A stretch of DNA of 64,000 bases, taken from assembly GCF_002222595.2 (NCBI RefSeq), contig NZ_CP022413.2:690501-754500 (forward strand). Reading direction: 5' to 3'. Positions 35,063-44,121 of the stretch are shown piece by piece. Within the stretch, counting starts at the first letter, position 1, and every line of letters starts with the position of its first letter. Source of the DNA: Blautia hansenii DSM 20583. GTDB taxonomy: Bacteria; Bacillota; Clostridia; Lachnospirales; Lachnospiraceae. Below the pieces are notes generated by a model, which did no database searches, was not told the origin of the DNA, and saw nothing but the letters and a program-made list of their open reading frames with translations. The position numbers and the translations under genes are program-made.

Positions 35063-35467
35063 TTATTCCGGATCTGCTGCGTTCAGATCCGGGAGATCGT
35101 CGCCGTCTGTGTCCTCGTCGTCAACCATGCCGCCAGCGTTTACTTCTGCGGCTGCGATCGCGTCCACATAATCGGCTTTCTTTTTGCAGCCGGTAACGTC
35201 AACGCCGAGATCCCCGGCGAGGTTCTGGAGCTGCTGGATCGTCATTTCTTCGAGCTGGCTCTTTGCAAGGTGGCCGGTCACTTCCTGCTCGTCCGCCTCG
35301 TCTACTTCGATTGCGCCGCCGACGTATTCAGCGACACCAGCAGAGACGAAGTGCTCCGCCTGAGTGTCCTCGCACTCAAACGGGCCGTCCGCTGCTGTCA
35401 TTCTTTTGTGGGCGTGCTTGGCGTCATAATAGCCGACGGTTCCCACTGTTACCCTGATTTTTCTCAT
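35063..35467 (-). CDS. Second small head protein with SAP/HeH-like segment
   Basis: This 134-residue protein has a short beta opening (MRKIRVTVGTVGYY). Its LEEMTIQQLQNLAGDLGVDVTGCKKKADYVDAIAAAE segment is like that in the next gene, and the tail is very acidic (DDEDTDGDD). The shared layout suggests duplication. It directly follows the capsid gene. AAAGGAGCAAAACC precedes the ATG. Confidence 0.65.
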   Translation of the reverse strand: MRKIRVTVGTVGYYDAKHAHKRMTAADGPFECEDTQAEHFVSAGVAEYVGGAIEVDEADEQEVTGHLAKSQLEEMTIQQLQNLAGDLGVDVTGCKKKADYVDAIAAAEVNAGGMVDDEDTDGDDLPDLNAADPE

Positions 35468-35494
35468 GGTTTTGCTCCTTTCTACTCGGTACGC

Positions 35495-36571
35495 TTAGTT
35501 GATAACTTTCGCCACGCTGAACGGGCACTCGTTGTTAGGCATAGGCAGCGGTGCAGAGCTGAGAGTGAGCTCGCGGATGTTGTGAGCAGCGTCGCTGATA
35601 TACTTCGGCACGTTCACGCCGGTGTAAGTATGGAACTCGCCGTCGGTCTGCTCCACCTGAGTGATCGCGCCGTAAACAGTACGGCCAGCAGCCGGAGCGC
35701 CTACCGCGATCATGCCCTGCGGGATATACTGCTTTACAGTTCCGTCCAGCTCGGTGTATGTGTCCTCATAAGTGAGGAAGTCGATCATTCGGCCCTTGAT
35801 ATTCAGGCGGGCGATCTTGGAAGCACCGGCAGGCAGAGTCTCAGGATCTACGCCTCCGATATTGTAGTTGCGGTTGTCGAGCAGTTTCAGGATCCACGGA
35901 TTGCGGAGGAAAAGATCCGCAACGTCTGGAGCCATGAGGCACTCGGTCGCAGGGAGCCCTCTTTTACTCAACATGGAGATCATGGCGGCCACGTCGTCGA
36001 TCATCTGCTTGCCGACTGCCTCAGTGTCGGCCCAGTCTGCGGAAGGGGTATATTTTGCCGGGTTGCTGGTGCCGTCATAGTAACGGACTTCCTTTTCCTC
36101 GTAAGTGCCGAGGTCGTCCGTGTACTCGTGCATAATGCAGCCGTTGGTGAAGATTACCTCGGCAGCCATGGCCTCTTTTCTGCGGGTGTTCATGTCGCGG
36201 AGTTCGTCGAGATCTCCGAGCATGATCACGCCCTGCCTCTGGGCCGGAGTCAGGTTAGTATAAAGAGCCTCCCCGAAGCCTCTCTTTTTCAGGTCGTCAA
36301 TGGAGAGTGGGCGCTTCGGTGCCATATGCGCCGGAGTGAAGCGCTTCATGGTGTAGCCTTCGCGCAGGATCGTGATCCCGCCCTTGCGAGGTGCTACAAA
36401 AGGTGCCGCTTTCTTGGATCCCTTGCGGTATTCCACCAGCACGTCGTCAGTGGCGAACACGTCAGAGGCGGCGTTAGTAGGGAAATAGCGATCCAAAAGG
36501 AAAGAGTGAAGCGGCGGGAGCTGCTGCACGGAGGCGAGCAGTGTGTGGGTATCATAAAAATTAAAAGCCAT
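35495..36571 (-). CDS. Major capsid protein E (lambda gpE-like)
   Basis: The 358-residue capsid protein has FLLDRYFPTNAASDVFATDDVLVEY and KRFTPAHMAPKRPLSIDDLKKRG. It ends with the P-domain-like FSVAKVIN, fitting the phage major capsid protein E family (HK97 fold). It lies after the decoration gene, as in lambda D-E. AGGAGGACAGACAA precedes the ATG. Confidence 0.93.
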   Translation of the reverse strand: MAFNFYDTHTLLASVQQLPPLHSFLLDRYFPTNAASDVFATDDVLVEYRKGSKKAAPFVAPRKGGITILREGYTMKRFTPAHMAPKRPLSIDDLKKRGFGEALYTNLTPAQRQGVIMLGDLDELRDMNTRRKEAMAAEVIFTNGCIMHEYTDDLGTYEEKEVRYYDGTSNPAKYTPSADWADTEAVGKQMIDDVAAMISMLSKRGLPATECLMAPDVADLFLRNPWILKLLDNRNYNIGGVDPETLPAGASKIARLNIKGRMIDFLTYEDTYTELDGTVKQYIPQGMIAVGAPAAGRTVYGAITQVEQTDGEFHTYTGVNVPKYISDAAHNIRELTLSSAPLPMPNNECPFSVAKVIN

Positions 36572-36591
36572 TTGTCTGTCCTCCTTGTTTT

Positions 36592-36999
36592 TTAGTATGC
36601 TACGGCGTCAGAGAGCAGGATTCCGGCAGAGCGGAGCGCTTCCTTGTCCGTTTCGCTGATCGCATGGCTGTTGTCAGTGATCAGGCTGTTCTCGTTAAAA
36701 TGGCCGGTACGGTATGCAGTCGCCACCGCGTCGGAAGCCGTTCCGACTTCCACGTCGTCAGCCAGCACGCAGTTGGCCGTCAGCGTCTCGTTGCTTTTCG
36801 CAGTGGTACCGAGAATTACACGCAAGCCGTCGCCTGCTGTACCGGTGGAGAGTGCCAGAACAGTGCCGCGCTTGTAGATTTTGGCTTCTGTGGCTTCCTT
36901 GCGGATCTTCACAGTGAAAACCTCTGCGGGCGGGTACTGGCCATTGATCAGGTTGTCGAAGCCTACGGCCCCGATCGTCTCGTCGAGTCTTTTACTCAT
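36592..36999 (-). CDS. Head decoration protein (lambda gpD-like)
   Basis: This 135-residue protein has KIRKEATEAKIYKRGTVLALSTGTAGDGL and ASDAVATAYRTGHFNENSL, as in gpD-family trimers that stabilise the capsid. The start codon overlaps the protease stop (TAATG), so the two are translationally coupled. Confidence 0.88.
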   Translation of the reverse strand: MSKRLDETIGAVGFDNLINGQYPPAEVFTVKIRKEATEAKIYKRGTVLALSTGTAGDGLRVILGTTAKSNETLTANCVLADDVEVGTASDAVATAYRTGHFNENSLITDNSHAISETDKEALRSAGILLSDAVAY

Positions 37000-38249
37000 T
37001 ACTTCATACCTCCTTTGGTCTGGTTATAGGCGGAAACTACCGCCTGAATGTCTGCTGCGTCCTGTTCCTGAGCGCTTGCAGGCGTGCCGCCGTTAGGTGC
37101 TGCGCCTACGTCTGCGGCTCCGGATTTTGCTCCCTCTGCCTGATATGCTGCGAGGAAATTCTGGCCGGACGCTGCGCTGGCCTGCATAACACGGAAGCAA
37201 AGCTCCTGAGCTGTGCAAGGGTTGTCGCCGTACTTGGCGTCGTGTACGAGCTGCTGATCCGGGATAGAGGCGGCGATCGAGTCGATCTGCTCGATTCTCT
37301 GGCGTTCTGCTGCCACGGCCTCACCGGAAGCGTTCTGCGCTTCGGTTCTTGCGCTGGCCTCGATCTGGGCCACGATCTCCGGGTATGTTGCCCTCAGTTC
37401 CTTCTCGTCCATAGGTTTGTTACCTCCTTCTTTTTTTGCCGCCTTTGTGGTCGGCTTCTTTTTATTTGCTCCGGGCTTTGCAGCCGGTGGAGTCGCGATT
37501 GCTTTCACCGGGATAGTGCCCGGCACATGCTGGAGACCGTCAACGTTGTGGCGTACTCCATTAACAAAAAGCACCTTTCTGTCGGCGCTCATGCTCATTT
37601 CTGGATCGTCCTCGTCCTCTTTGATTGCGTCAGCGAAGCCCTTCTCCAGAGCTTCGCGGCCGGTGAACCACGTCTCCTTGGTCATCATGCTGCGGAGAGT
37701 ATCGACTTCGATCCCTGTCTTGCTGTTGTAGATCTCGGCCACGGCCCGCTCGCTGGCGTCCATTCCTTTCATAAGCTGCTTCATGTCCTGCATGTTCATG
37801 TAGTCCCAGAGCATAACGCTTACGCCGTGGATCATAATTAGGGAACCGGGGTACACGGTCACGGTGTCGCCCGCGCACATGATAACGCTCGCAGCGCTGG
37901 CCGCGATCCCCTCGACAATGACGTTCACCTCACCGCTGAGAGCTTTCAGTGCGTTGTGGATTGCGATCCCGGTGTAGAGATCGCCGCCGCAGCTATTGAG
38001 CTTGACGGTGATGTGCCCCTTGTCTTTAACTGCTGCCAGATCCTCCATGAAGCCCTCCGGTGTGATAAAAAGGCCGGGCTCCGGTTCGCCTGTCCACCAG
38101 TCAACGGGCTGCTGGCTCATAACGTCGCCGTAGAGAGTGATCTCTCCCTCGTCGTCGCCGGTGCTGGCCATATTCCAGAACTTTGTCGCCGCGGGAGCTT
38201 GTGGAGCAGCAGCCGGGCCCATGATTAGGCCGCTATGTTTGGTTTTCAT
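36999..38249 (-). CDS. Head maturation protease, ClpP/S14-related
   Basis: The 416-residue protease has a ClpP-like domain at residues 30-210: KLNSCGGDLYTG, catalytic Ser in EGIAASAASVIMCAG, His in IMIHGVS. The C-terminal 150 residues are helical and low-complexity, consistent with a fused scaffold function as in related phages. It processes the prohead. TAAGGAGGATAAGCC precedes the ATG. Confidence 0.93.
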   Translation of the reverse strand: MKTKHSGLIMGPAAAPQAPAATKFWNMASTGDDEGEITLYGDVMSQQPVDWWTGEPEPGLFITPEGFMEDLAAVKDKGHITVKLNSCGGDLYTGIAIHNALKALSGEVNVIVEGIAASAASVIMCAGDTVTVYPGSLIMIHGVSVMLWDYMNMQDMKQLMKGMDASERAVAEIYNSKTGIEVDTLRSMMTKETWFTGREALEKGFADAIKEDEDDPEMSMSADRKVLFVNGVRHNVDGLQHVPGTIPVKAIATPPAAKPGANKKKPTTKAAKKEGGNKPMDEKELRATYPEIVAQIEASARTEAQNASGEAVAAERQRIEQIDSIAASIPDQQLVHDAKYGDNPCTAQELCFRVMQASAASGQNFLAAYQAEGAKSGAADVGAAPNGGTPASAQEQDAADIQAVVSAYNQTKGGMK

Positions 38250-38253
38250 TGGC

Positions 38254-39948
38254 TTATCCTCCTTGTATGGTTTGCTTTATCTGCTCGCCGATCACGAGGC
38301 TGCGGAGAGCCACCGTGCCCCTCTTGCGAGCTGTTTCAGGGTTGTGCGGATTGTCGTCGCCTTCTGGCGGATCCTGTTCGCCGTCCGGTTCCGCTGTTCC
38401 GGTGCCGCTCTGGTGCGGATCTGGCGGATTGCCTCCGAGCTTTTCATTTTCACGTCTGAGCTGTTCCACGTTGCTGTCCCATTGGCCACCGTTGAGGCGG
38501 ATCGTGCTCTGCTCGTGAGTGGAGAAGCCTTCACTGCACGCGAGGATCTCGGCCGTGATTTCCTTCACTGGATCGAGCTGTCCCTGAGACGGGCCGAGCC
38601 ATTCGCTGCCGAGATACGCGGCGCGGATTGCTGGATTCTGGAAAAAGCCCGGCGCATATATGCGGCCACGGGCCACGGCTTCGCTCATCCACACTTCATA
38701 GCACGGGCGGCAGAAGTCGTCCGCCAGCCATTCGCGGCGCATTTTGAACGCCTTCCACGCTTCCAGCAGAGCAGCACGGCTCGCACTGTATGAGGCGTTG
38801 AAGGATTTCAGGAGCAGATCGCTGGGAATTTCCAGCGCGGCGCCTACTTGCGCACTGATCGCTACGGCGAACTTGTCGAAGCTGCCGTTCGGGTGCGTCG
38901 GGTTTGCAAATTCTACGCTTTCACCCGGCCCCATGACATTGATCTGGCCCGGCCCCATGCTGTACTCGTTCGGGTTCCGCATTTCTCCGGGTGGTACCGG
39001 ATCCACCTCATTGAATGGCATTTCATCAGTCGGGGCTTCTGTCTTAATGAAGGCAGTGTAAAAGCTCTCGACGACTGCGGCCATGAGTTCGGACTCGGTA
39101 TACCTGCGAAGCTGCAGCAGCGGCTCGATCACCTGCGCGAGATAACTCACGCCGCGGTACTGATCCGGGCGCTCTGTGTCAATGACGTGGAGCACATTCG
39201 GAAGGCCGGTTCTTTGCTGGTATGCCAGAACGCGGGCCCATTCAGTAACCGGAGCGCCGAGCTCATACGGGTAGTTGCTGCGTATGTGATACGCCACCAC
39301 CATGCCGTTCTTGTCTACTTCCACGCCGTCGTATATGGTGTTGCCCGTTTCCGGGTTCTTTCCGGTTGTGTAGTAGAGCGTAGTCCCGGCCCCGTAGTTG
39401 TTCGGTGTTGCGATTCTGTCGGACTCGATCAGGTGGACGCGGAGAGAGTAGGGGAGTAGCTGAGTGGTTTCGTACTGCTTGATTAACCCTATGCAGTCAC
39501 CGGAGAGCAGCCACGAGATCAGCGCGAGCTGCTGGAGCCCGTAGAAGTTATTCATGCCGGTGGCGTCGCAGGCTCTCTTGTTGCTGGCCCAGAGGGAAAA
39601 CTCTCGCTCTGTTTCTTTCTGCCACCGTTCTGCCTGATCCGGTGAGAGTCCGAGCACTTCGCGGTCGATCCGGCTTTTAAGCCTGAGCCCGACGCCTACC
39701 ACGTTTGTGCGGTTGGTTTTGATCGCCGAGGTAGCGATCGGCGCGGCCATGTATAACATGCGGGCACGCTGTCGCATGGTGTAGTTGTTGAAGTCTATGT
39801 CCTCGTGAGCGGATCCGCTGGGAGCATTAAAGCCTTTCACGGCTTTTTTTCTCCAGCTTGCGCCTGCCTCTCCGTAGCCCTTATTCTGAGGGCGCACGTT
39901 ATCCGGGAGATATAGCCCCCTCGTTTGGTCGTACTTCGTTTTTCTCAC
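38254..39948 (-). CDS. Portal protein (lambda gpB family)
   Basis: The 564-residue portal has RARMLYMAAPIATSAIKTNRTNVVGVGL, GDCIGLIKQYETTQLLPYSLRVHLIESDRI and YSASRAALLEAWKAFKMRREWL, as in lambda-type portals. It forms the DNA gate at one capsid vertex. The GTG at 39948 abuts its AAGGAG, giving almost no spacing, so the exact start is unsure. The 108 bp before it holds only a 22-codon frame of doubtful meaning. Confidence 0.92.
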   Translation of the reverse strand: MRKTKYDQTRGLYLPDNVRPQNKGYGEAGASWRKKAVKGFNAPSGSAHEDIDFNNYTMRQRARMLYMAAPIATSAIKTNRTNVVGVGLRLKSRIDREVLGLSPDQAERWQKETEREFSLWASNKRACDATGMNNFYGLQQLALISWLLSGDCIGLIKQYETTQLLPYSLRVHLIESDRIATPNNYGAGTTLYYTTGKNPETGNTIYDGVEVDKNGMVVAYHIRSNYPYELGAPVTEWARVLAYQQRTGLPNVLHVIDTERPDQYRGVSYLAQVIEPLLQLRRYTESELMAAVVESFYTAFIKTEAPTDEMPFNEVDPVPPGEMRNPNEYSMGPGQINVMGPGESVEFANPTHPNGSFDKFAVAISAQVGAALEIPSDLLLKSFNASYSASRAALLEAWKAFKMRREWLADDFCRPCYEVWMSEAVARGRIYAPGFFQNPAIRAAYLGSEWLGPSQGQLDPVKEITAEILACSEGFSTHEQSTIRLNGGQWDSNVEQLRRENEKLGGNPPDPHQSGTGTAEPDGEQDPPEGDDNPHNPETARKRGTVALRSLVIGEQIKQTIQGG

Positions 39949-40056
39949 CTCCTTGCAAGTAATTAAAAACGGCAGCGGCCGCGGTATCTAAAGGAGCAAA
40001 AATGTCCCGCAGTCGTCGCCGTAGTAAAGCCAGCCGATCGGCCAGCGTTTACCCAT

Positions 40057-40323
40057 TTACCAGTCGCGGGGGACTACCCCCACGGCGCGGCGAGCAGATC
40101 CGCCCGCCAGTTCGGCCTCCAGCTCGCGGACTCGCTTTTGCAGCTTCGCGATCATGTCCTGAACGGAAGCGAGCGAAGTCTGGTACCGTTGCAGGTTTCT
40201 GGAGCCGATTGTGTAGAGCTGCACCCCGTCCTTGCTGAGCATGTCAGCCTCACGGGCCAGATACGCACTGAGTCGCGTCCTCGTTTCTGTGAGCTCTTGC
40301 TGTATGGTTTCTTTTGATCTCAT
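40057..40323 (-). CDS. Small neck protein, gpW/DUF6148-like
   Basis: This 88-residue helical protein (ETIQQELTETRTRLSAYLAREADMLS, VQDMIAKLQKRVRELEAEL) lies between large terminase and portal, where lambda encodes gpW. It probably closes the head-tail channel. AAGGAGGTGAACCC precedes the ATG. Confidence 0.75.
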   Translation of the reverse strand: MRSKETIQQELTETRTRLSAYLAREADMLSKDGVQLYTIGSRNLQRYQTSLASVQDMIAKLQKRVRELEAELAGGSARRAVGVVPRDW

Positions 40324-40335
40324 GGGTTCACCTCC

Positions 40336-42258
40336 TTACCACTCGTCGAAGTAGTTCCGGGCTGCCGGTTTTGGTTTTCGGCGCTGCGCCGGTTTGGTTT
40401 GCGGCGTTTCTTGGACATTTTTCAGGCGTCGCTCCACCGCGAACATGTCCGGATCTATGATTTTTAACCCTGCGTTCGCATAGTTTCGGCAGTCGAGGGC
40501 CTCGTTCCGGTTGTGTCCGGGGATTTTTACCCAGTGCCACTGGTTGCCGCGCTTTGTTTGCGTGAGCTCCAGACGCTCGGAGAGCAGTCCATTGAAATAA
40601 TAGGTATCGTAGCCGCATGACTCGTGGATCGGGAAATGGCAATATTTCGGGCCAGCTTCCTGAACCTTTAGGCTCGACATGATCGTTTCTTTTCCAGCGT
40701 CAACGCCGAGCGTGTAGAGCCAGCAGGTGATCCGCTTGTTGTCCTTGATCGGAACCTTTGACGGAGGCGTCACGAACGGGATCCCGTCGCCGCCCTTGCC
40801 CTTGATAGCAAAAACACGCTTGTTTTTACGCTCACGGCAGCGAGTGTATACCTCTTGGGTGTAGTGGCCGCCAGAGTCCACGCAGGTGATTGAGATCCGC
40901 AGCCCTTTTCCGTCATTGAAGCGGTAAACGTGATCGATCACGTCGTCGAGCTGCTGCCATACCTCGTCGGTGTCTGGCTTTCCCATGATGTAGCCCTTTT
41001 TTATGCCCCACGTTTCACCGTAGAAGCCATGGCCCACGACTTCATACTCCAAACGGTTGTCCTGAGTATCTACGCCGCAGGTGAGAACGAGAACACCCTC
41101 CGGAACTTCGACGGGAGAGCCGTCGGCATTGGTGCCGTAGTCCTCGCGCCGGGCCAGCATGGTGTCTTCGTCGGCTATGTCGCCGCGATCCTCCCAGAGC
41201 TCACCCAGCAGTGTGTTGTAAACTACTTTGAGCTTTTGTGGATCGTCCTTAGCTTGCAGAAATTTGAGCGCGATCTTTTCCCACGGAGTCCATGGAGAAG
41301 AAAAAGCGTTCAGCCAGAAGGAGCGGACGCCCTCGTCGTAGGCCGCCGGGTTCTCGGCGATCCACTTTGCGGGCTGCTTCCGCATTTTTTCCTCCGGTAC
41401 TATGCAGCCGCAGGAGGGGCAGCACCATGTAATCGGGCCCACGATCTTGTACGCCTTTTTCCCGCGGACTTTGGCCACCGTATGTTCAAAGTGTACGCGG
41501 TCGAAGGTGATCTCGCCGTACTCTCCACACTCAGGGCACTGGTGGCACCAGCGTTCCTGTGTTCCGAGGTAGTAGCTGCTTTCGATATTTGAAGCGCCTT
41601 TTATGGTCGGAGTTGATACCTCGACGGCCTTCGCATTGTAGAACGTGGCCTGTCTGGCTTCGGCCAGAGCCCACGGATCACCCTCAGCACCGGCAGACAC
41701 GGCCCAGCGGTCGCGCTCGTCGCCGAGAATGTAGCGGGCGGGAGTGGAAGCCAGAGCGGAGGCGCTGTTGGATCCTGTGATCGTGAGCATACCGCCGGGG
41801 AATGACTTCTGGAGGATTGTGTTCCCGGAGTCTTTGCTTTTGACGTCGGAAACTTTCGCCCTCAGCACCTTGCTGTCTCGTATCATTGGAGCGATACGGA
41901 GGCGTGAGAACTTTCGGGCGTCGTCGAGGGAAGGCTGGACGAACAGGATCGAGCCGGGATCTTGGTCGATAATGTAGCCGATTATGTTCAGCTCCAGCTC
42001 AGATTTTCCCACCTGAGACGCTGCCACCATTACGATCTTACGGATCTTCGGATCCGTGAACGCTTCCATAGGTTCCCGCAGGTACGGCGTGCGCGAAGTG
42101 CGCCACGGGCCAGACTCCGCGGAGTTCTCCGGGGATAGGCGGCGGTGTCTATCGGCCCATTCGGCCACCGTCAGATCTTCGGGTGGCTTAAAGTTGCGAA
42201 TGGCCGGTGCTATGGCTGCGTTGAGTTTCGCGGTGGATTTTTTAGTCGTCGGCTTCAT
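40336..42258 (-). CDS. Terminase large subunit (GpA family)
   Basis: The 640-residue packaging motor and nuclease has a Walker-A-like ASQVGKSELELNIIGYI near residue 80 and the ATPase WHCQCPEC-type zinc region. The nuclease domain carries VLTCGVDTQDNRLEYEVVG and CVDSGGHYTQEV aspartates. The lambda GpA family is usually cos-cutting. Its ATG overlaps the small subunit end by 17 bp. Confidence 0.95.
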   Translation of the reverse strand: MKPTTKKSTAKLNAAIAPAIRNFKPPEDLTVAEWADRHRRLSPENSAESGPWRTSRTPYLREPMEAFTDPKIRKIVMVAASQVGKSELELNIIGYIIDQDPGSILFVQPSLDDARKFSRLRIAPMIRDSKVLRAKVSDVKSKDSGNTILQKSFPGGMLTITGSNSASALASTPARYILGDERDRWAVSAGAEGDPWALAEARQATFYNAKAVEVSTPTIKGASNIESSYYLGTQERWCHQCPECGEYGEITFDRVHFEHTVAKVRGKKAYKIVGPITWCCPSCGCIVPEEKMRKQPAKWIAENPAAYDEGVRSFWLNAFSSPWTPWEKIALKFLQAKDDPQKLKVVYNTLLGELWEDRGDIADEDTMLARREDYGTNADGSPVEVPEGVLVLTCGVDTQDNRLEYEVVGHGFYGETWGIKKGYIMGKPDTDEVWQQLDDVIDHVYRFNDGKGLRISITCVDSGGHYTQEVYTRCRERKNKRVFAIKGKGGDGIPFVTPPSKVPIKDNKRITCWLYTLGVDAGKETIMSSLKVQEAGPKYCHFPIHESCGYDTYYFNGLLSERLELTQTKRGNQWHWVKIPGHNRNEALDCRNYANAGLKIIDPDMFAVERRLKNVQETPQTKPAQRRKPKPAARNYFDEW

Positions 42259-42820
42259 CAGCGGCCACTATAACGTCGCTCCAGCCTTCACGATCCCGCA
42301 CCCGCCGCTGATATACCGCCGGATCGTAGTTGTAGTTTGCGAGCTCGTTCAGAATTTTGTAGCACTCAGCCCGGATCAGTGCCGAGGCTTCGTTGGCGCT
42401 TGCCACCTGCACAACGTCCATGGCCAAACGTCCGGGGAGTGCCATTATCATGCTGCGGACAGTGTAAACGAGGTCATTCGTCACGGCCTCCACGTCCTCG
42501 CTGCGGTGCATTTTGCCTTCGAGCTCTTTCAGTTGCATGGCTGCCATGTCTGCCTTACTGCGTTTCATGTCAGCCTCAGCCCGCAGCTTCTCCATTTCAA
42601 CCTGAGCGGTGTCGGCGCTTTTGGCCTCTCGGCCGTTGGCTTTGTCACTCAGGTAACGGATGTAAGATTGCACCGTCGGAAGCAGGTCGAACATATACGG
42701 CCGCTTCTGGGCGGCTGGAATAATTCCCTCTTTTGCGAGCTGCTGGATCCGGCGGTCGGTGACGCCGAAAAGCTTCGCAATAATGGCAGCGTTTTGGAGA
42801 TTCTGCTTGCCCTCCGCCAT
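42242..42820 (-). CDS. Terminase small subunit (Nu1-like)
   Basis: This 192-residue protein has a Nu1-type winged helix at the N-terminus (AAIIAKLFGVTDRRIQQLAKEGIIP) and a long helical region with VEMEKLRAEADMKRSKADMAAMQLKELEG. It selects phage DNA for packaging. AAAGGAGGTGGCGCC precedes the ATG. The frame stays open for over 300 bp upstream through the A-poor stretch, probably by composition rather than coding. Confidence 0.9.
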   Translation of the reverse strand: MAEGKQNLQNAAIIAKLFGVTDRRIQQLAKEGIIPAAQKRPYMFDLLPTVQSYIRYLSDKANGREAKSADTAQVEMEKLRAEADMKRSKADMAAMQLKELEGKMHRSEDVEAVTNDLVYTVRSMIMALPGRLAMDVVQVASANEASALIRAECYKILNELANYNYDPAVYQRRVRDREGWSDVIVAADEADD

Positions 42821-42954
42821 GGCGCCACCTCCTTTCTTTGAGGCAAACGAAACGAAACGGCCTGAAAAAATTTTTCTGAGTCTGCGCGTGTTTTGGGCTC
42901 GCCAGCACCGCAGGCGTTTGGCGGCCCGGACAGTACCTTCGGGCTGCGGAAAAA

Positions 42955-43128
42955 TTTCGGCGCGGTTGCTCGGTCGAGTTGCTTTGCCTTTTGCTTCTTT
43001 GCTTTGGTCGCTTTGTTTCGCTGTTCTTTGTTGCTGTTGCTTTTGGTTTCGCTTTGGCTTTGCTGTTCGATTGCTTCGCGCTTGGCTTGCTGCTTGGCGC
43101 GTGTTCGTTGGCTTGGCTTTGGCTCGTG
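42955..43128 (-). other. Almost U-free stretch before the terminase genes
   Basis: The 324-bp gap between the gpZ-like gene and the small terminase contains 174 bases with only two A on the plus strand. The late transcript is therefore almost free of U (repeating AGCAAAGCCAAAGC-like text). All three minus frames are open here. A packaging (cos/pac) site or unstructured leader is possible; no gene is claimed. Confidence 0.6.
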
Positions 43129-43144
43129 AGCTCGGAGCGTTTGG

Positions 43145-43837
43145 CTATTTCATTACTTGATCTATGTAATGGTTGAAGCGTTCGCCGAGCTTCTCGGAGA
43201 TTGTTGTCTCAATGGTTTGGCGTGCTTTGCCGTCGATCATCTGAGGCACGGACAGAGTACGCACGGCCTCGATCGGGGAGCGCCCCCTCCCAGTCTTTTG
43301 AAACGGAAGCATGGAGCCGCCGTTTCCGCCAGTGAGGAACACGTTCGAGCCGAGGCTCACACGGGATCCCTTAATGATCGTCGCCTTGACTTGGTACGGC
43401 CGCGGTGGTCGAACCATTGCAACGTCACCAGCTCCGGCGATCAGTTGGCCGGGGATTCTGATCGGCTTCTTTTGCTGAGCGCTTGGTCTGGACTTCGGGC
43501 TCATTTTGAAATGCGTCGGCGTCAGTGTCCGCCCCTTATAAATGAGGGAGGCACTATCAACTTGAACCCCCGCCACTTGGATTGAGCTCTGCCCCCTCCG
43601 AGGTTGTTGTTTGGCCTCGTTGATTGCGGCAGTGTCTACCCCGTAGTGTTCGCGGATTCCCTTCGATACCCACGCAGGCGCACGGCTCATAAAGTCGTTG
43701 ACGGTTTTCTTGATTGCCGTCTGTCCGCCGTTCTCCAGTTTGTTGAGTCGCTTCACAATGTCCTCAGCTCCGGAGCATGTCACGGTGAAGCTGCCAGAGG
43801 TTCGGCGGCTTTGGCCGGTATAGAATAGACCGCCCAT
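43145..43837 (-). CDS. Minor tail protein Z-like (gpZ family)
   Basis: This 230-residue protein starts at ATG 43837 behind GGAAGGAGC. KKTVNDFMSRAPAWVSKGIREHYG and a late PYQVKATIIKGSRVSLGSNVFL fit the prophage minor tail protein Z family. That family is usually encoded with tail genes; here it is the first late gene, before terminase. Confidence 0.75.
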   Translation of the reverse strand: MGGLFYTGQSRRTSGSFTVTCSGAEDIVKRLNKLENGGQTAIKKTVNDFMSRAPAWVSKGIREHYGVDTAAINEAKQQPRRGQSSIQVAGVQVDSASLIYKGRTLTPTHFKMSPKSRPSAQQKKPIRIPGQLIAGAGDVAMVRPPRPYQVKATIIKGSRVSLGSNVFLTGGNGGSMLPFQKTGRGRSPIEAVRTLSVPQMIDGKARQTIETTISEKLGERFNHYIDQVMK

Positions 43838-43947
43838 GTGTTTGCTCCTTCCTGTGGAAAATTTGCACCCCTCCCAGTTCTTTTCTGAGGGTAGGCACAT
43901 AGGAAAAACCGCCCGGATCTTTATCATGTCCCCGGACGGCTTTCGCT

Positions 43948-44010
43948 GTTATACAGAGTAGCACGGTGGTTTATCCCCTTTTATCCCTTTTTGTCCCTTT
44001 TTATCCCCCT
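43948..44010 (-). promoter_or_regulatory. Likely late promoter with four tandem 10-bp repeats
   Basis: On the minus strand, TATAAC with an upstream TG (43953-43948) is preceded, 16-17 bases up, by four contiguous 10-bp units (43971-44010). On the plus strand these read TTATCCCCTT, TTATCCCTTT, TTGTCCCTTT and TTATCCCCCT. No good -35 is present, which suits an activator. The RinA/ArpU-like gene next door is the natural candidate. The rest of 43838-44074 shows no gene. Confidence 0.7.
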
Positions 44011-44074
44011 GTGTGCTCGTGAGCGCTCCGTCTGCGGCTTTCTCCTGAGTGTGTGCGTATTTCTTCTGGCACAC

Positions 44075-44117
44075 AAAAAAAAGCCCGCCGTCGGCCTTCC
44101 TGTGGCTTCTGGCGGGC
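44075..44117 (-). terminator. Terminator closing the early operon
   Basis: On the minus strand GCCCGCC pairs with GGCGGGC across a 21-nt loop, followed by eight T. It lies just past the late-regulator stop and separates early and late transcription. Confidence 0.85.
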
Positions 44118-44121
44118 GTTG

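Noticed and set aside
35027..36595. A 522-codon plus-strand open frame across the capsid gene
   Set aside because: It is the antisense shadow of the capsid and neighbouring genes; no ribosome site and no protein pattern.
39949..40056. A 22-codon frame overlapping the stop of the neck gene
   Set aside because: Too short, no family pattern, and its end does not couple to the portal.
42645..42908. An open frame upstream of the small terminase
   Set aside because: All three minus frames are open through the A-poor stretch, so openness is a composition effect; the terminase has its own strong ribosome site.
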